From Collinsella sp. TF08-11AT (GTDB lineage: Bacteria; Actinomycetota; Coriobacteriia; Coriobacteriales; Coriobacteriaceae): DNA of 64,000 nt. Shown here in pieces: positions 19,216 to 28,739 of this stretch (positions within the stretch are counted from its first letter, which is position 1; the number at the start of each line of letters is the position of its first letter). Below the pieces are notes generated by a model, which was given only the letters and a program-made list of their open reading frames with translations, was not told the DNA's origin and did no database searches. The position numbers and the translations under genes were made by a program. The DNA is taken from positions 62,001 through 126,000 of the forward strand of contig NZ_QSRL01000004.1 of assembly GCF_003437035.1 (NCBI RefSeq). Direction: 5' to 3'.

Positions 19216-19752
19216 TTAGATCTCCATGACCTCGGCTTCTTTTTCCTTCAGAAGCTCCTCCACCTTGGCGACATACTCATCGGTGTGCTTCTGGACCTTG
19301 GCCTGCTCGCGACGGACATCGTCCTCGGTGAGCTCCTCATCGCGCTCGAGCTTATTGTTGAAGTCGCGACGGATGTTACGGATAGACACCTTGGCCTGCT
19401 CGGCGTACTCGCGGCACTCCTTGACGAGCTCGCGACGGCGCTCCTCAGTGGGGGCCGGGAACGGCAGACGAACGACGGTGCCATCGGAGTTGGGGGTAAT
19501 GCCCAGATCGGAAGCGCCGATGGCCTTGACGATAGCGTTGATGAGCGCCTTGTCCCACGGCTCGATGAGCAGCATGTGAGCCTCGGGGGTCTTGACGGCG
19601 GCAACCTGCGTGACCGGCGTGGGGACACCGTAATAATCAACGGTGATGTCGGACAGAATGTTGGCGTTGGCGCGGCCGGTACGAACCTTGGAGAAGTTGT
19701 GCTTGAGGGACTCGAGCGACTTGTCCATATGGGCGGTGATGTTCTCTGCCAT
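19216..19752 (-). CDS. frr: Ribosome recycling factor
   Basis: Releases post-termination ribosomes together with EF-G. The protein is 178 residues, slightly shorter than the E. coli 185. Characteristic segments are KVRTGRANA (about 22-30), YYGVPTPVTQVA and IRNIRRDFN with a heptad-rich C-terminal helix. ATG has AGGAGG upstream; it lies two bases after pyrH. The pyrH-frr-uppS order is highly conserved. Confidence 0.98.
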   Translation of the reverse strand: MAENITAHMDKSLESLKHNFSKVRTGRANANILSDITVDYYGVPTPVTQVAAVKTPEAHMLLIEPWDKALINAIVKAIGASDLGITPNSDGTVVRLPFPAPTEERRRELVKECREYAEQAKVSIRNIRRDFNNKLERDEELTEDDVRREQAKVQKHTDEYVAKVEELLKEKEAEVMEI

Positions 19753-19754
19753 GC

Positions 19755-20477
19755 TTAATCCTCCTGATAGACGAGCGTGCCGACGGGCTCACCCGAAAGC
19801 GCGCGCTTGACGGTGTCCTCGCCATCGATGTTGAGGACCAAAATCGGCATACGGTTATCCTGACACAGTGCCGTAGCCGTGGAATCCATAACCTGCAGAC
19901 CGCGGACGAGAACCTCGTGATAGGTAATCTTGTCAAAACGGACGGCATCGGCGCACTTGACGGGATCCTTGTCGTAGATGCCGTCAACCTTGGTGGCTTT
20001 AATCAGAATCTCGGCGCCAATCTCGCACGCACGAAGAGCCGCGGCGGTGTCGGTCGTAAAGTACGGATTGCCCGAACCGGCAGCGAAGATGACGACGTTG
20101 CCCTTGGACAGATGGTTGATAGCGCGGCGACGAATATAGGGCTCGCAGATCTCGTTCATCTGGATAGCGCTCATCACGCGGCAGGGTACATCGTTATGCT
20201 CGAAGGCATCCTGCAGGGCAAGCGCGTTCATAACGGTTGCCAGCATGCCCATGTAGTCGGCCTGAGCACGCTCCATGCCACCGGCAGCGCCGGCCATGCC
20301 GCGGAAAATATTGCCGCCGCCGACAACGACGCCGACCTCATGGCCAACGGCGAGCAGCTCCTTGACCTGTTTGGCAAGATGGTCGGTAACCTTGGGGTCG
20401 ATGCCATAGTGGCCGTCGCCCATCAGTGCTTCGCCAGAAAGCTTCAGAAGCACGCGTTTATATCGGATGTCGGACAA
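19755..20477 (-). CDS. pyrH: Uridylate kinase
   Basis: Phosphorylates UMP to UDP; a hexameric bacterial amino-acid-kinase-fold enzyme. The 240-residue length is typical. N-terminal [14 protein letters not shown], the glycine loop [11 protein letters not shown] and the nucleotide motif [17 protein letters not shown] are present. The start is TTG at 20475-20477 with AAAGGAGG upstream. It follows the tsf terminator, so the pyrH-frr-uppS series probably has its own initiation in addition to read-through. Confidence 0.98.
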   Translation of the reverse strand: MSDIRYKRVLLKLSGEALMGDGHYGIDPKVTDHLAKQVKELLAVGHEVGVVVGGGNIFRGMAGAAGGMERAQADYMGMLATVMNALALQDAFEHNDVPCRVMSAIQMNEICEPYIRRRAINHLSKGNVVIFAAGSGNPYFTTDTAAALRACEIGAEILIKATKVDGIYDKDPVKCADAVRFDKITYHEVLVRGLQVMDSTATALCQDNRMPILVLNIDGEDTVKRALSGEPVGTLVYQED

Positions 20478-20535
20478 AGCGATCCTCCTTTAGATTGAAC
20501 TCTCAACATTCTATCAAAGGCTCTAAGAAGAGCCA

Positions 20536-20572
20536 TGAAAAAGCAGGCTGTGAGTAAAACCCACAGCCTGCT
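20536..20572 (-). terminator. Intrinsic terminator after tsf
   Basis: The perfect 11-bp stem AGCAGGCTGTG/CACAGCCTGCT with a 9-base loop is followed by TTTTCATG on the minus strand. It ends the rpsB-tsf transcript. Confidence 0.92.
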
Positions 20573-20595
20573 CATTACCAGCTACAAGAGCTTAT

Positions 20596-21465
20596 TTACT
20601 CGCCACGGACCAGACGGTCAAAGGCAACGACGGTAATGGTGTCGCCGAGCTCCTTGGAGACCTGCTCAGCGTACTTCTTGATGGTGAGGGAGCTGTCCTT
20701 GATGAACTCCTGCTCGGTGAGCACGGACTGCTTGTAGAACTTCTCCAGACGGCCGACAGCCATCTTCTCCTGGATAGCCTCGGGCTTGCCGGACTCGGCA
20801 GCCTGAGCCATGTAGATCTGCTTCTCGTGCTCGACGGTCTCGGCCGGAACCTGATCGCGGGTGGCGCAGATCGGGGCGACGGCGGCAACCTGAAGGGCAA
20901 CGTCGTGAGCGAAGGTCTTGAAGGACTCAGCCTGAGCGGTCTCGGCCTTCTCGAAGGCGAACTCGACGAGGACGCCGATCTTACCACCCATGTGGATGTA
21001 AGAAGCGAGCGCGCCGTTCTCGGCCTTGCGGGCGGCGAAACGGGAAATCTTCATGTTCTCGCCCATGATGTGAATCATCTCGGTGAGCTCGGAGGAAACG
21101 GTCTCCTCGCCCATCGGCTTCTCGAGCAGGGCGTCGACGTCAGCAGGCTCGGTGGTAGCGACAACCTCGGCGACCTTGGAAGCAAAGCCGGTGAACTTGG
21201 CGTTGGAGCCAACGAAGTCGGTCTCGCAGGAAAGCTCGAGCAGAGCGCCGGTCTTGCCATCCTCGGAGACGAACGCGGCGACAGCGCCCTCGTTGGTCTC
21301 ACGGCCAGCCTTCTTGGCAGCCTTGGCAAGGCCGTTCTTACGCAGAACGTCGACAGCAGCGTCCATGTCGCCGTCTGCCTCGACGAGAGCCTTCTTGCAC
21401 TCCATCATCGGGGAGTCGGTCATCTCGCGGAGCTGCTTGACCATAGCGGCGGTAATCTGGGCCAT
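20596..21465 (-). CDS. tsf: Elongation factor Ts
   Basis: Guanine-nucleotide exchange factor for EF-Tu. The 289-residue protein has the N-terminal UBA-like domain and TDSPMMECKKALVEADGDMD, plus ETDFVGSN, the Tdp core motif. ATG at 21463-21465 follows AAAGGAACCACA; a start five codons earlier lacks an SD. It follows rpsB by 45 bp in the classical rpsB-tsf pair. Confidence 0.98.
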   Translation of the reverse strand: MAQITAAMVKQLREMTDSPMMECKKALVEADGDMDAAVDVLRKNGLAKAAKKAGRETNEGAVAAFVSEDGKTGALLELSCETDFVGSNAKFTGFASKVAEVVATTEPADVDALLEKPMGEETVSSELTEMIHIMGENMKISRFAARKAENGALASYIHMGGKIGVLVEFAFEKAETAQAESFKTFAHDVALQVAAVAPICATRDQVPAETVEHEKQIYMAQAAESGKPEAIQEKMAVGRLEKFYKQSVLTEQEFIKDSSLTIKKYAEQVSKELGDTITVVAFDRLVRGE

Positions 21466-21510
21466 TGTGGTTCCTTTCAAAGAGATGAAAAAGAATTAAC
21501 TAAGACTGAT

Positions 21511-22239
21511 TTACTCGGCCTTGGGCTCAGCGGCCATCTCGGCCTCGGAGACCTGCTCCTTGCCGGAGCCAGCGAGGCAGGCGTCAGCCATGAGCTCGCA
21601 CATAAGGGTGACAGCGGAGATAGCGTCATCGTTGCAGGGGATGCCGTACTCGACCTCGTCGGGATCGGAGTTGGTGTCGATCAGAGCGACGACGGGGATG
21701 TTCAGGCGCTGGGCCTCCTTGATGGCGTTCTCCTCGCGCTTGGTGTCGATGACGAAGAGAGCCTGAGGCAGGCCCTTCATGTCGCGGGCGCCACCGAGGT
21801 TGGTCTGGAGCTTGGTGAGCTCCTTACCGAGAACAGCCTGCTCCTTCTTGGGCAGAACAGCCATGCGGCCGTCCTCGACCATGGCCTCGAGCTCCTCCAT
21901 GCGGTTGATGCGAGAGCGGATGGTGACGAAGTTGGTCAGCATGCCGCCGAGCCAACGCTGGTTGATGTAGGGCATGTTGGCGCGCTCAGCAGCGTTCTTG
22001 ACGGCCTCCTGAGCCTGCTTCTTGGTGCCGACGAACAGCACGTTGCCACCCTTGGCGACGTTCTTGACGAAGGTGTAGGCCTGATCGGCGTCGAGGATGG
22101 TCTGCTTGAGGTCGAGGATGTAGATGCCGTTGCGCTCACCGAAGATGAACGGCTTCATCTTGGGGTTCCAGCGACGGGTCTGGTGACCGAAGTGGCAGCC
22201 GGCCTCGAGCAGGGTGCGGATATTAATCTTGGTAGCCAT
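21511..22239 (-). CDS. rpsB: 30S ribosomal protein S2
   Basis: Small-subunit ribosomal protein. The 242-residue protein begins with [20 protein letters not shown], the family N-terminus, and contains [12 protein letters not shown]. The C-terminal tail is acidic and alanine-rich. The ATG has AGGAGG seven bases upstream. It is first gene of the rpsB-tsf operon with a consensus-like promoter (22381-22409). A leader of about 130 bases could host S2 autoregulation, but no specific motif was recognised. Confidence 0.98.
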   Translation of the reverse strand: MATKINIRTLLEAGCHFGHQTRRWNPKMKPFIFGERNGIYILDLKQTILDADQAYTFVKNVAKGGNVLFVGTKKQAQEAVKNAAERANMPYINQRWLGGMLTNFVTIRSRINRMEELEAMVEDGRMAVLPKKEQAVLGKELTKLQTNLGGARDMKGLPQALFVIDTKREENAIKEAQRLNIPVVALIDTNSDPDEVEYGIPCNDDAISAVTLMCELMADACLAGSGKEQVSEAEMAAEPKAE

Positions 22240-22380
22240 GTTAAACCTCCTGTGGTTTGCCTCCGCGCGGGGTCATCCTCCAAAACCAACCCGGACATGT
22301 GCTACCAAAGCCCGGGCACCACGGTATGAAGTAGCCGCGCGTGCGTGATAAAAACATGTTGCCGTGAAGCAACCCGATGA

Positions 22381-22409
22381 ATGATAGCAGGAATGCTTCT
22401 TCCTGCCAA
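22381..22409 (-). promoter_or_regulatory. rpsB-tsf promoter
   Basis: On the minus strand TTGGCA (22409-22404) and TATCAT (22386-22381) are separated by 17 bp, with TGC just before the -10 element. Confidence 0.75.
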
Positions 22410-22417
22410 CCCGCAAT

Positions 22418-22440
22418 CAAAACCACACACCTGAGTGCGG
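22418..22440 (-). terminator. Weak terminator after xerC
   Basis: CCGCAC pairs with GTGTGG (one G-U pair) and is followed by TTTTG on the minus strand. It sits between the xerC stop and the rpsB promoter. Confidence 0.4.
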
Positions 22441-22458
22441 CGCGGGACGTCCCAGCCA

Positions 22459-23379
22459 CTATTCGCCTCGGGGATGGGCTTGAGCCACGGCACGTTTGAG
22501 CCGATCGGGCGTGAGATGCGTGTAGATCTGCGTCGTGGACAGGCTCGCATGACCCAGCAGCTCTTGAACCGAGCGCAGGTCCGCGCCGCCCTCGAGCAAG
22601 TCGGTCGCAAAGGTATGGCGCATCGCATGCGGGGCGATGTCGGCCGGAATGCCGGCGAGCGTCGCCAGCATATGAAACCGCCGCCTGAGCATGGCGGCAC
22701 TCATGCGATTACCGCGCGCCGATATAAGCAGCGGATGCGGCCCGGTAGCGGGGTCACGACGCTTTGCCTGAGCGAGCAACTCCGGCCTCCCCTCCTCAAT
22801 ATAGAGACGCGTCGCCTCGAGCGCACGACGATACAGAGGGACGATACGTTCTTTGCTCCCCTTGCCCCACAGGCGCAGCGTGCGTTCGGACCACGCAATG
22901 GACTCCACATTGAGTGCTGCGAGCTCAGAGATACGGGCGCCCGAGGCATAGAGCAGCTCGAGCATCGCCGCATCGCGCAGTCCCGCGGGTGTTGAGGTAT
23001 CAGGCGTCTTGAGCAGCGCCTCCACCTGATGGGTCGTCAGCACACCGGGTAGATCGCGCGGGAGCTTGGGCGAGGAAATTGCCGAGACCACATCGCCCTC
23101 CACGACCCCCTCGGCAGCCATCCACCGATAGAGCGAGCGAATGGCAGACAGGTGTGCCGCAAGCGTTCGGGGAGTCACCTGCTCACGCGAAAGCTCGGCA
23201 AGATAGCGACGAATGGTGCGCACGTCGGCAGCGAAAGAATCTATATTCTCACGCTCGCACCAGGCAGCAAAGCGCTCCAGCCTCGAGCCATAGGCCGTCA
23301 CCGTGTTGGGAGAAAGTCCCTCGACGCGTGAGATATAGGCAATAAACGAGTCGACGGTGTCGTACAGGTCAAAGGCTAT
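22459..23379 (-). CDS. xerC: Tyrosine recombinase XerC/XerD type
   Basis: A site-specific recombinase for chromosome dimer resolution. Catalytic residues are visible: Arg in GARISELAAL, Lys in GKGSKER, HAMRH (His and Arg), LLGHAS (His) and nucleophile Tyr in TTQIYTHL. The first ATG/GTG/TTG in frame is GTG 23301, which would cut off the start of the core-binding domain. Homologous sequence (DLYDTVDSFIAYISRVEG) continues upstream with no normal start. The only plausible initiation point is ATA at 23377-23379, nine bases after GGAGG and overlapping the trmFO stop as ATAG; this gives 306 residues, the usual Xer length. With GTG the protein is 280 residues. Confidence 0.88.
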   Translation of the reverse strand: MAFDLYDTVDSFIAYISRVEGLSPNTVTAYGSRLERFAAWCERENIDSFAADVRTIRRYLAELSREQVTPRTLAAHLSAIRSLYRWMAAEGVVEGDVVSAISSPKLPRDLPGVLTTHQVEALLKTPDTSTPAGLRDAAMLELLYASGARISELAALNVESIAWSERTLRLWGKGSKERIVPLYRRALEATRLYIEEGRPELLAQAKRRDPATGPHPLLISARGNRMSAAMLRRRFHMLATLAGIPADIAPHAMRHTFATDLLEGGADLRSVQELLGHASLSTTQIYTHLTPDRLKRAVAQAHPRGE

Positions 23380-24713
23380 GACCGGTCGCCTCCAAACAGA
23401 TCGGGGCGAGTGGCCAGATAGGCATCAAGGGCCTCGAGCGCACGGTCCGCATAGGCCTGGTAGCGGTCGCGCTTGCTGCGGCGCTTACCATCCTCGAGTG
23501 GCGGCACCAGGCCAAAGTTGACATGCATAGGCTGATAGCCCACCGTGGCCGGATCGGTAGCATAGCCCACGAGCGCGCCCAAAGCACCCACGCGCGGCAG
23601 CTCGACGGGAGCGGCCCCGACAGCCTCGGCATAGGTGTTGAGTGCCGCGAGCAGACCTGTCGCCACGGCTTCCATGTACCCCTCGGTGCCGGTGATCTGA
23701 CCGGCCAGGCGCACGCCGGTACCAGGCACGGCAAAGGTGCCATCGAGCACGTGCGGCGCATCGACAAAGGTATTGCGGTGCATGACACCGTAGCGGAAGA
23801 ACTCGGCGTTCTCCAGACCCGGCACCATATGGAAGACGCGCTTCTGCTCGCCAAAGGTCAGGTTGGTCTGGAAGCCCACCAGGTTATAGGCGGTCTTCTC
23901 CTTGTTCTCGGCACGCAGCTGAATCGCCGCCCAGGGACGACGACCGGTTCGCGGGTCGGTGAGGCCGACGGGCTTCATGGCGCCAAAGCGAATGGCGTCC
24001 TTGCCGGTGCGCGCAACTTCCTCGGCAGGCTGGCAGGCCTGGAACAGATCGCCGCCCTCAAAGTCCTTGAGCACCACGCGGTCGGCCGTGGTAAGCGCCT
24101 CGATAAAGGCCTCGTACTCTTCCTTGTTGAGCGGAGCGTTGAGATAGTCGCCGCTCCCCTGCTCCTCGTAGCGCGACTGCGAGAACAGCACGTCCATATC
24201 GAGCGTGGAGGCATCGACGATCGGCGCCGCGGCATCGAAGAACGCAAGGGCGTCGCCACCGACGAGCTTCACGACCTCTTCGCTCAACGCCGGCGAGCAC
24301 AAGGGGCCGGCGGCAATGACCACGTGACCTTCGGGAATCTGCGTGACCTCGCCGTGAACGATCTCGATATTGGGACGGGCGGCAACCTCGTCCTCGACAA
24401 GCTCGGAAAACTTGACGCGGTCGACCGCCAAGGCGCCACCGGCGGGAACAGCCGCGCGATGGGCGCAATCGAGCAGGACCGAACCCATGCGCTCAAGCTC
24501 GGCCTTCAGCAAACCAGCCGCGGAATCCGGACGGGTCGACTTAAACGAATTGGAGCAGACGAGCTCTGCCAGGTGATCGGTATGGTGGGCCGGGGAGCTC
24601 ACCTGGGGGCGCATCTCGCACAGCTTTACGGCAAACCCGCGATCTGCCAGCTGGATCGCGCACTCCGATCCCGCCAGACCGCCACCGATAACCGTCACCT
24701 GATCGAACTGCAT
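23376..24713 (-). CDS. trmFO: Methylenetetrahydrofolate-tRNA-(uracil-54) methyltransferase
   Basis: A folate- and FAD-dependent enzyme making ribothymidine at position 54 of tRNA. The 445-residue protein begins with the FAD motif VIGGGLAGSECA (about 8-19). It has the family segments VCSNSFKS and GQITGTEGYMEAVATG. ATG at 24711-24713 follows AAAGG by nine bases; a TTG two codons upstream has poorer spacing. It lies between dprA and xerC, a typical dprA-(topA)-trmFO-xerC arrangement, here without topA. Confidence 0.97.
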   Translation of the reverse strand: MQFDQVTVIGGGLAGSECAIQLADRGFAVKLCEMRPQVSSPAHHTDHLAELVCSNSFKSTRPDSAAGLLKAELERMGSVLLDCAHRAAVPAGGALAVDRVKFSELVEDEVAARPNIEIVHGEVTQIPEGHVVIAAGPLCSPALSEEVVKLVGGDALAFFDAAAPIVDASTLDMDVLFSQSRYEEQGSGDYLNAPLNKEEYEAFIEALTTADRVVLKDFEGGDLFQACQPAEEVARTGKDAIRFGAMKPVGLTDPRTGRRPWAAIQLRAENKEKTAYNLVGFQTNLTFGEQKRVFHMVPGLENAEFFRYGVMHRNTFVDAPHVLDGTFAVPGTGVRLAGQITGTEGYMEAVATGLLAALNTYAEAVGAAPVELPRVGALGALVGYATDPATVGYQPMHVNFGLVPPLEDGKRRSKRDRYQAYADRALEALDAYLATRPDLFGGDRS

Positions 24714-24727
24714 CTGCAAACACCTTT

Positions 24728-25663
24728 CTAATTGACACGTTTTCCATTGTGACCGAAGGGCGTCTGGGCGTGAAGGGCAAACTTGGAGGGCGCATACCTT
24801 CCATCCATCATGCGCTCGATAAGGCCCTCGAGTTCAAGCGAACCCAAGAGTTTGAGTACGCCGACAGCATCGAGCGAGACGAGCGCCGCGATGTCGTCGA
24901 CTTTGAGCGGAGAGGCGATGAGCGCATGCATCACGGTCTGCTGTGTTTGATCCAGGTCGGCAATGCCGGGAGCATCGGGGCGCGAGTAGCGCAGGGTGCC
25001 GTAGATGCGTGAGATAGCCATCTCGATAGATTCCTCGTCGATGATGCAGCAGGCACCGTTCGCAATGAGGTAATTCGTGCCACGCGACTCGGGCGATAGA
25101 ATCGACCCCGGCACAGCGAGAAGTTCTCGCCCCAAATCCATAGCAGCCTCGGCTGTAGAAAACGTCCCGGAAGGCATACCCGCCTCGGATACAAAGAGGG
25201 CTTGCGACAGGGCCGCGATCACGCGATTGCGGCGCGGAAAGGCAAACTTGCGAGGACCCATGCCCCACGGGGAGATCGACACGACCGCGCCACCCGTATC
25301 GAGTGTGCGCGTGATGAGGCCAGCACTCGAGCGCGGATAGACCACGTCGGCGCCCGTCCCCAGCACCACGACGTGTTTGCCGCCGGAATTGACCGCAGCC
25401 CAACCCGAGGCCTGGTCACAACCGACCGCGCCGCCCGAAACTACCGTCACGCCCGCCTCGACCGCAACCTTTGCCGCAAGCTCTGCCACGGCAAGACCAT
25501 ACGGAGAGGCCTTGCGCGCGCCGATGATGGAGAGCGCGGGCGTCGAAAGCACCTCGGGGTTGCCGCGCACATAGAGTGTCTGGGGCACATCAGAAAGCTC
25601 CAAAACGGTCTCGGGATACAACGTATCACCTGGATGCAGCTCAAAGGTCCCCTCGGCCATCAT
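24728..25663 (-). CDS. dprA: DNA-processing protein DprA
   Basis: Loads RecA on incoming single-stranded DNA during natural transformation. At 311 residues the protein keeps the Rossmann-like core (SIIGARKASPYG, VVSGGAVGCD, FPRRNRVIAALS) and a C-terminal winged-helix-like domain. It lacks the N-terminal SAM-like domain of longer homologues. The ATG at 25661-25663 overlaps the comM stop as ATGA with GGAGG upstream; an earlier start would lie inside comM. Coupling to comM supports a DNA-uptake role, but no pilus or ComEC genes are in the window. Confidence 0.95.
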   Translation of the reverse strand: MMAEGTFELHPGDTLYPETVLELSDVPQTLYVRGNPEVLSTPALSIIGARKASPYGLAVAELAAKVAVEAGVTVVSGGAVGCDQASGWAAVNSGGKHVVVLGTGADVVYPRSSAGLITRTLDTGGAVVSISPWGMGPRKFAFPRRNRVIAALSQALFVSEAGMPSGTFSTAEAAMDLGRELLAVPGSILSPESRGTNYLIANGACCIIDEESIEMAISRIYGTLRYSRPDAPGIADLDQTQQTVMHALIASPLKVDDIAALVSLDAVGVLKLLGSLELEGLIERMMDGRYAPSKFALHAQTPFGHNGKRVN

Positions 25664-27183
25664 TGGTCCCTCCTTCCCTGGTACATCGCCGCCTCGAGCA
25701 CGTGGTCCTGCGTCACATGCTCGCTCTCGGCGACGTCGGCGATTGTACGCGCGATACGCACCAGGCGCACGATACCGCGGCCCGTGAGATGTGTGCGCTT
25801 CGACAGGCCGAGCACACACTTCTCCGCCGCATCATCGAGCTCAAAGGTCGAAACGACGCCGTCAATGGACCGCGTCTCGTCATCCTCGGCCTCGGCATCC
25901 GCATCGTCCATACGGGATTCGCGCCAAGCGCGAAAAGCGCGACCGCGCACAACGTAGTCACGTAACTCGGCCGACGACATACCCTCCGCACCCTCGATAA
26001 TCACTTGAGGGTCGGGACGGGTCACATCGATCATCATGTCGATACGGTCGGCCAAAGGACCGCGCAGTTTAGACCGATAGCGCTCGACCATCGCCGCCGA
26101 GCAGCGGCATGGCACCTCACGGTCGCCCAAAAAGCCGCAGGGACAGGGATTGCTCGCAGCCAGCAGCTGAAAGCGCGACGGGAAGGTAAAGGCCCCGTCG
26201 ACGCGCACGATCCTCACATAGCCGCGCTCGATGGGCTGACGCAGCGTCTGCAGCACACTCGTGGGAAACTCGGCAAGCTCGTCCAAAAAGAGCACGCCGC
26301 CATGAGCCAGGCTGATCTCACCCGGATGCACCGGGCGCCCTCCGCCAATGAGGCCAGCCGTTGATATGCTGTGATGGGGACTTCGAAATGGCCGATGACC
26401 TGCCAATAAGCCATCGATGTTCTCGCCCAAGACCGAATGGATGCACAGCGCCTCCTGCTGGTCCTCAACGGAAAGCTCGGGCAGGATGCCGGTCATACGA
26501 CGGGCGAGCATCGTCTTGCCCGATCCCGGGGACCCGACCATAAGCAAACCGAGCTCACCCGCTGCCGCCAGCGCCATGCCGCGTTTGGCGACTTCCTGCC
26601 CCAGTACGTCGGCATAGTCGAGTTCGGGCTCAAAGGTCGCCTCGAGCACTTCAGAATCCAAGTAGTGCCGCGCGGCATCGCCCATGCCATGGGCAAGCTG
26701 AGACAAATGATCGATGAATCCACAATCCACGCCCGCGAGTGGCACATGCTGGTCTGACCTGCCGGCGATAAAAGACAGCCCCATATCACGCGCCAATAGC
26801 TGAAACGCCACCTCGCCCTTGACAGGAAGCACCGTACCGTCCAAGCCAAGCTCACCTGCGATAAGACAACGATCGAGGTTGTCGCGGGGAATCTGACCAT
26901 CGGCCGCCAATACCGCGATGGCGATGGGCAGATCAAAGCCGCTACCGGTCTTGCGAATATCGCCAGGCGCCAGATTGACCGTAATGCCCGAGCGCGGGAT
27001 TTCAAACCCGGCGGAGCGCATCGCGCAGCGAATACGACCGCGTGACTCCATCACCTCCATACTCGGAATGCCGAGCATCTGAATGCCCGGAAGGCCGCCG
27101 GCAAGCGAGACCTCGACCGTGACGTGAATCGCCTCGACGCCACGGATGCAGGCCGCGTGAACGGCAAACGTCTCGAACGCCAT
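25660..27183 (-). CDS. comM: ComM/YifB family Mg-chelatase-like ATPase
   Basis: A hexameric helicase that promotes branch migration during natural transformation in studied species. It has 507 residues: an N-terminal Lon-protease-like fold (about 1-180), then an AAA+ Mg-chelatase module with Walker A GSPGSGKTMLARR and GVLFLDELAEF as Walker B. A four-cysteine segment (CPCGFLGDREVPCRC) and a C-terminal lid domain follow. ATG 27181-27183 shares a base with the yraN stop (TGATG). The longer open frame reaches into yraN and has no family support. Confidence 0.96.
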   Translation of the reverse strand: MAFETFAVHAACIRGVEAIHVTVEVSLAGGLPGIQMLGIPSMEVMESRGRIRCAMRSAGFEIPRSGITVNLAPGDIRKTGSGFDLPIAIAVLAADGQIPRDNLDRCLIAGELGLDGTVLPVKGEVAFQLLARDMGLSFIAGRSDQHVPLAGVDCGFIDHLSQLAHGMGDAARHYLDSEVLEATFEPELDYADVLGQEVAKRGMALAAAGELGLLMVGSPGSGKTMLARRMTGILPELSVEDQQEALCIHSVLGENIDGLLAGHRPFRSPHHSISTAGLIGGGRPVHPGEISLAHGGVLFLDELAEFPTSVLQTLRQPIERGYVRIVRVDGAFTFPSRFQLLAASNPCPCGFLGDREVPCRCSAAMVERYRSKLRGPLADRIDMMIDVTRPDPQVIIEGAEGMSSAELRDYVVRGRAFRAWRESRMDDADAEAEDDETRSIDGVVSTFELDDAAEKCVLGLSKRTHLTGRGIVRLVRIARTIADVAESEHVTQDHVLEAAMYQGRRDQ

Positions 27184-27668
27184 CACGACACCTGCCAATC
27201 GAACGCGTTGTACTGATGCTCGATCTCGGCGATATGCCCGCCGCGAATGGTGACACCCACGGCATCGAAGCGAATCGCCTTGAGCGGATAATGTTCCATG
27301 AGATAGCAACTTGCGATGCGGCGGTAGCGGCGTTGCTTTCGGGCGTCCACAGCCTCCTCGGGAAAGACCCGCGTGCTGCAATCCGGCGCAACGCGTCTGG
27401 TCTTGACCTCGGCCATCACCACGACATCGTCGAGCTCATCGAGCAGCACCAGATCGGCCTCGCCCTCGGAGCAACGATAACCCTGCTCCAGCAAGGTGTA
27501 GCCGCGCTCGTTAAAGTAGTCGATGGTGATCAGCTCGCCCAGCATGCCCAGCTCGCGGGGACTGAGCCCCTTGATAAACTCAGGCGTCATCGCCCCGCAG
27601 TCGAGCTCGCCATTTTCCCAACGCTCCTTGAGCTGCTGCGTCTTGCTCTTTTTGCTTGCGGCACTCAT
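27183..27668 (-). CDS. yraN: YraN/UPF0102 family endonuclease-like protein
   Basis: A 161-residue protein of the Holliday-junction-resolvase-like fold. The core GELITIDYFNERGYTLLEQG, then GEADLV and VVMAEVKTR, gives the D-(X)n-ExK nuclease arrangement. The first 40 residues are a charged extension not usual in the family. ATG at 27666-27668 follows AAAGGAG. The rnhB-yraN-comM-dprA order is conserved widely. Biochemical function is not established. Confidence 0.92.
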   Translation of the reverse strand: MSAASKKSKTQQLKERWENGELDCGAMTPEFIKGLSPRELGMLGELITIDYFNERGYTLLEQGYRCSEGEADLVLLDELDDVVVMAEVKTRRVAPDCSTRVFPEEAVDARKQRRYRRIASCYLMEHYPLKAIRFDAVGVTIRGGHIAEIEHQYNAFDWQVS

Positions 27669-27765
27669 GGGGTCTCCTTTCCCGCACGCTGCATTGCCCC
27701 GATGATGAGGGCACCTTTCATGCGGGTAAGTACCGGAAGCAAACCAAAAGCTGACCAAATGCCGT

Positions 27766-27810
27766 CAAAAAACGGGCCGTACGCAGCAATGGTGTTGCAT
27801 ACGGCCCGTT
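27766..27810 (-). terminator. Intrinsic terminator after rnhB
   Basis: AACGGGCCGTA and TACGGCCCGTT arms (27771-27781 with 27800-27810), with inner GCA pairing, are followed by TTTTTTG on the minus strand. It separates rnhB from yraN, so the comM group may be partly independent. Confidence 0.9.
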
Positions 27811-27857
27811 ACCAGCAAGTTTATAAAACCCCAGAGGTCCCTGTCTCCACAATTGAC

Positions 27858-28646
27858 CTAGAAAAGGCGCTCAGTCTGCAGAAAGTTTCCGCAAAAGCTC
27901 ACGCGGTGCAGTGGACAAAGTCCATGTTTGCGAATGGCCTCGATATGCTCGGGGCTTGCATAGCCCTTCGACTCGGCCAGATGGTACTCGGGATACTCGG
28001 CGTCGTACTCGACCATCATCTCGTCACGCGTGACCTTGGCCATGATGGACGCCGCGGCGATGCAGGCGATTTTGGCATCGCCCTTCACCACGTCGCGCTC
28101 GTTAGGAACGGCGCCCAAGGGGTTGCCATCCATGAGGACGCAGTCGGGCTCAAGTCCCGTATCGGCCACGGCGCCCGCAACGGCAGTACGGATAGCACGG
28201 GCCATGCCCATTTCATCGATATCCTTCGGCGCGATATGGCAAAAACCGATCGCCGTCGCCACCTCGGCAATCTTCACTGAGAGCAACTCGCGGCGCGCGG
28301 GCGTGAGCTTTTTGGAATCGTTGATACCCCAGACGCGCGGCTCCATAGGAAGACAGACGGCGCATACCGTCAAAGGACCGGCCACCGATCCGCGGCCCAC
28401 CTCGTCGACACCAACGACCACCCCATCGCCGCCAAGCTCATGCATAAGCTCGTACATGTCATTGACGCGCTCGCGCTCGGCAAGCTCTTTGTCATGGCGT
28501 TTGAGGGCGCGTTCACAAGCCTTGATCACCTGCTGGCGCGGGTCCTCGCGATAATGCTCCACGAGGGCGGGAATCTCCTCAAACGTAGCGCTCGCCAACT
28601 CACCAGCAACCTGCGATGCCGAAACCGAGCTCGTCATGTTGGCCAT
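27858..28646 (-). CDS. rnhB: Ribonuclease HII
   Basis: Removes misincorporated ribonucleotides and degrades RNA-DNA hybrids. In the 262-residue protein the catalytic acids lie in GVDEVGRGSVAGPL and in VLMDGNPLG, with IAAASIMAKVTRD following. The N-terminal 75 residues are a helical extension seen in longer RnhB proteins. ATG at 28644-28646 follows AAGGAGG by seven bases; a start six codons earlier is not supported. It is flanked by two terminators, so it may be monocistronic. Confidence 0.97.
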   Translation of the reverse strand: MANMTSSVSASQVAGELASATFEEIPALVEHYREDPRQQVIKACERALKRHDKELAERERVNDMYELMHELGGDGVVVGVDEVGRGSVAGPLTVCAVCLPMEPRVWGINDSKKLTPARRELLSVKIAEVATAIGFCHIAPKDIDEMGMARAIRTAVAGAVADTGLEPDCVLMDGNPLGAVPNERDVVKGDAKIACIAAASIMAKVTRDEMMVEYDAEYPEYHLAESKGYASPEHIEAIRKHGLCPLHRVSFCGNFLQTERLF

Positions 28647-28674
28647 ACCAGGCCCTCCTTGCATGCAAATCAGA

Positions 28675-28705
28675 TAAAAAGAAGGGCCACCCGAAGGTGA
28701 CCCTT
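28675..28705 (-). terminator. Intrinsic terminator after rplS
   Basis: AAGGGTCACC-TTCG-GGTGGCCCTT, a 10-bp stem with a stable UUCG loop, is followed by CTTTTTATC on the minus strand. Confidence 0.9.
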
Positions 28706-28739
28706 GTGTCCAAACGAGTGGACAGACGCTGCGATCTTC

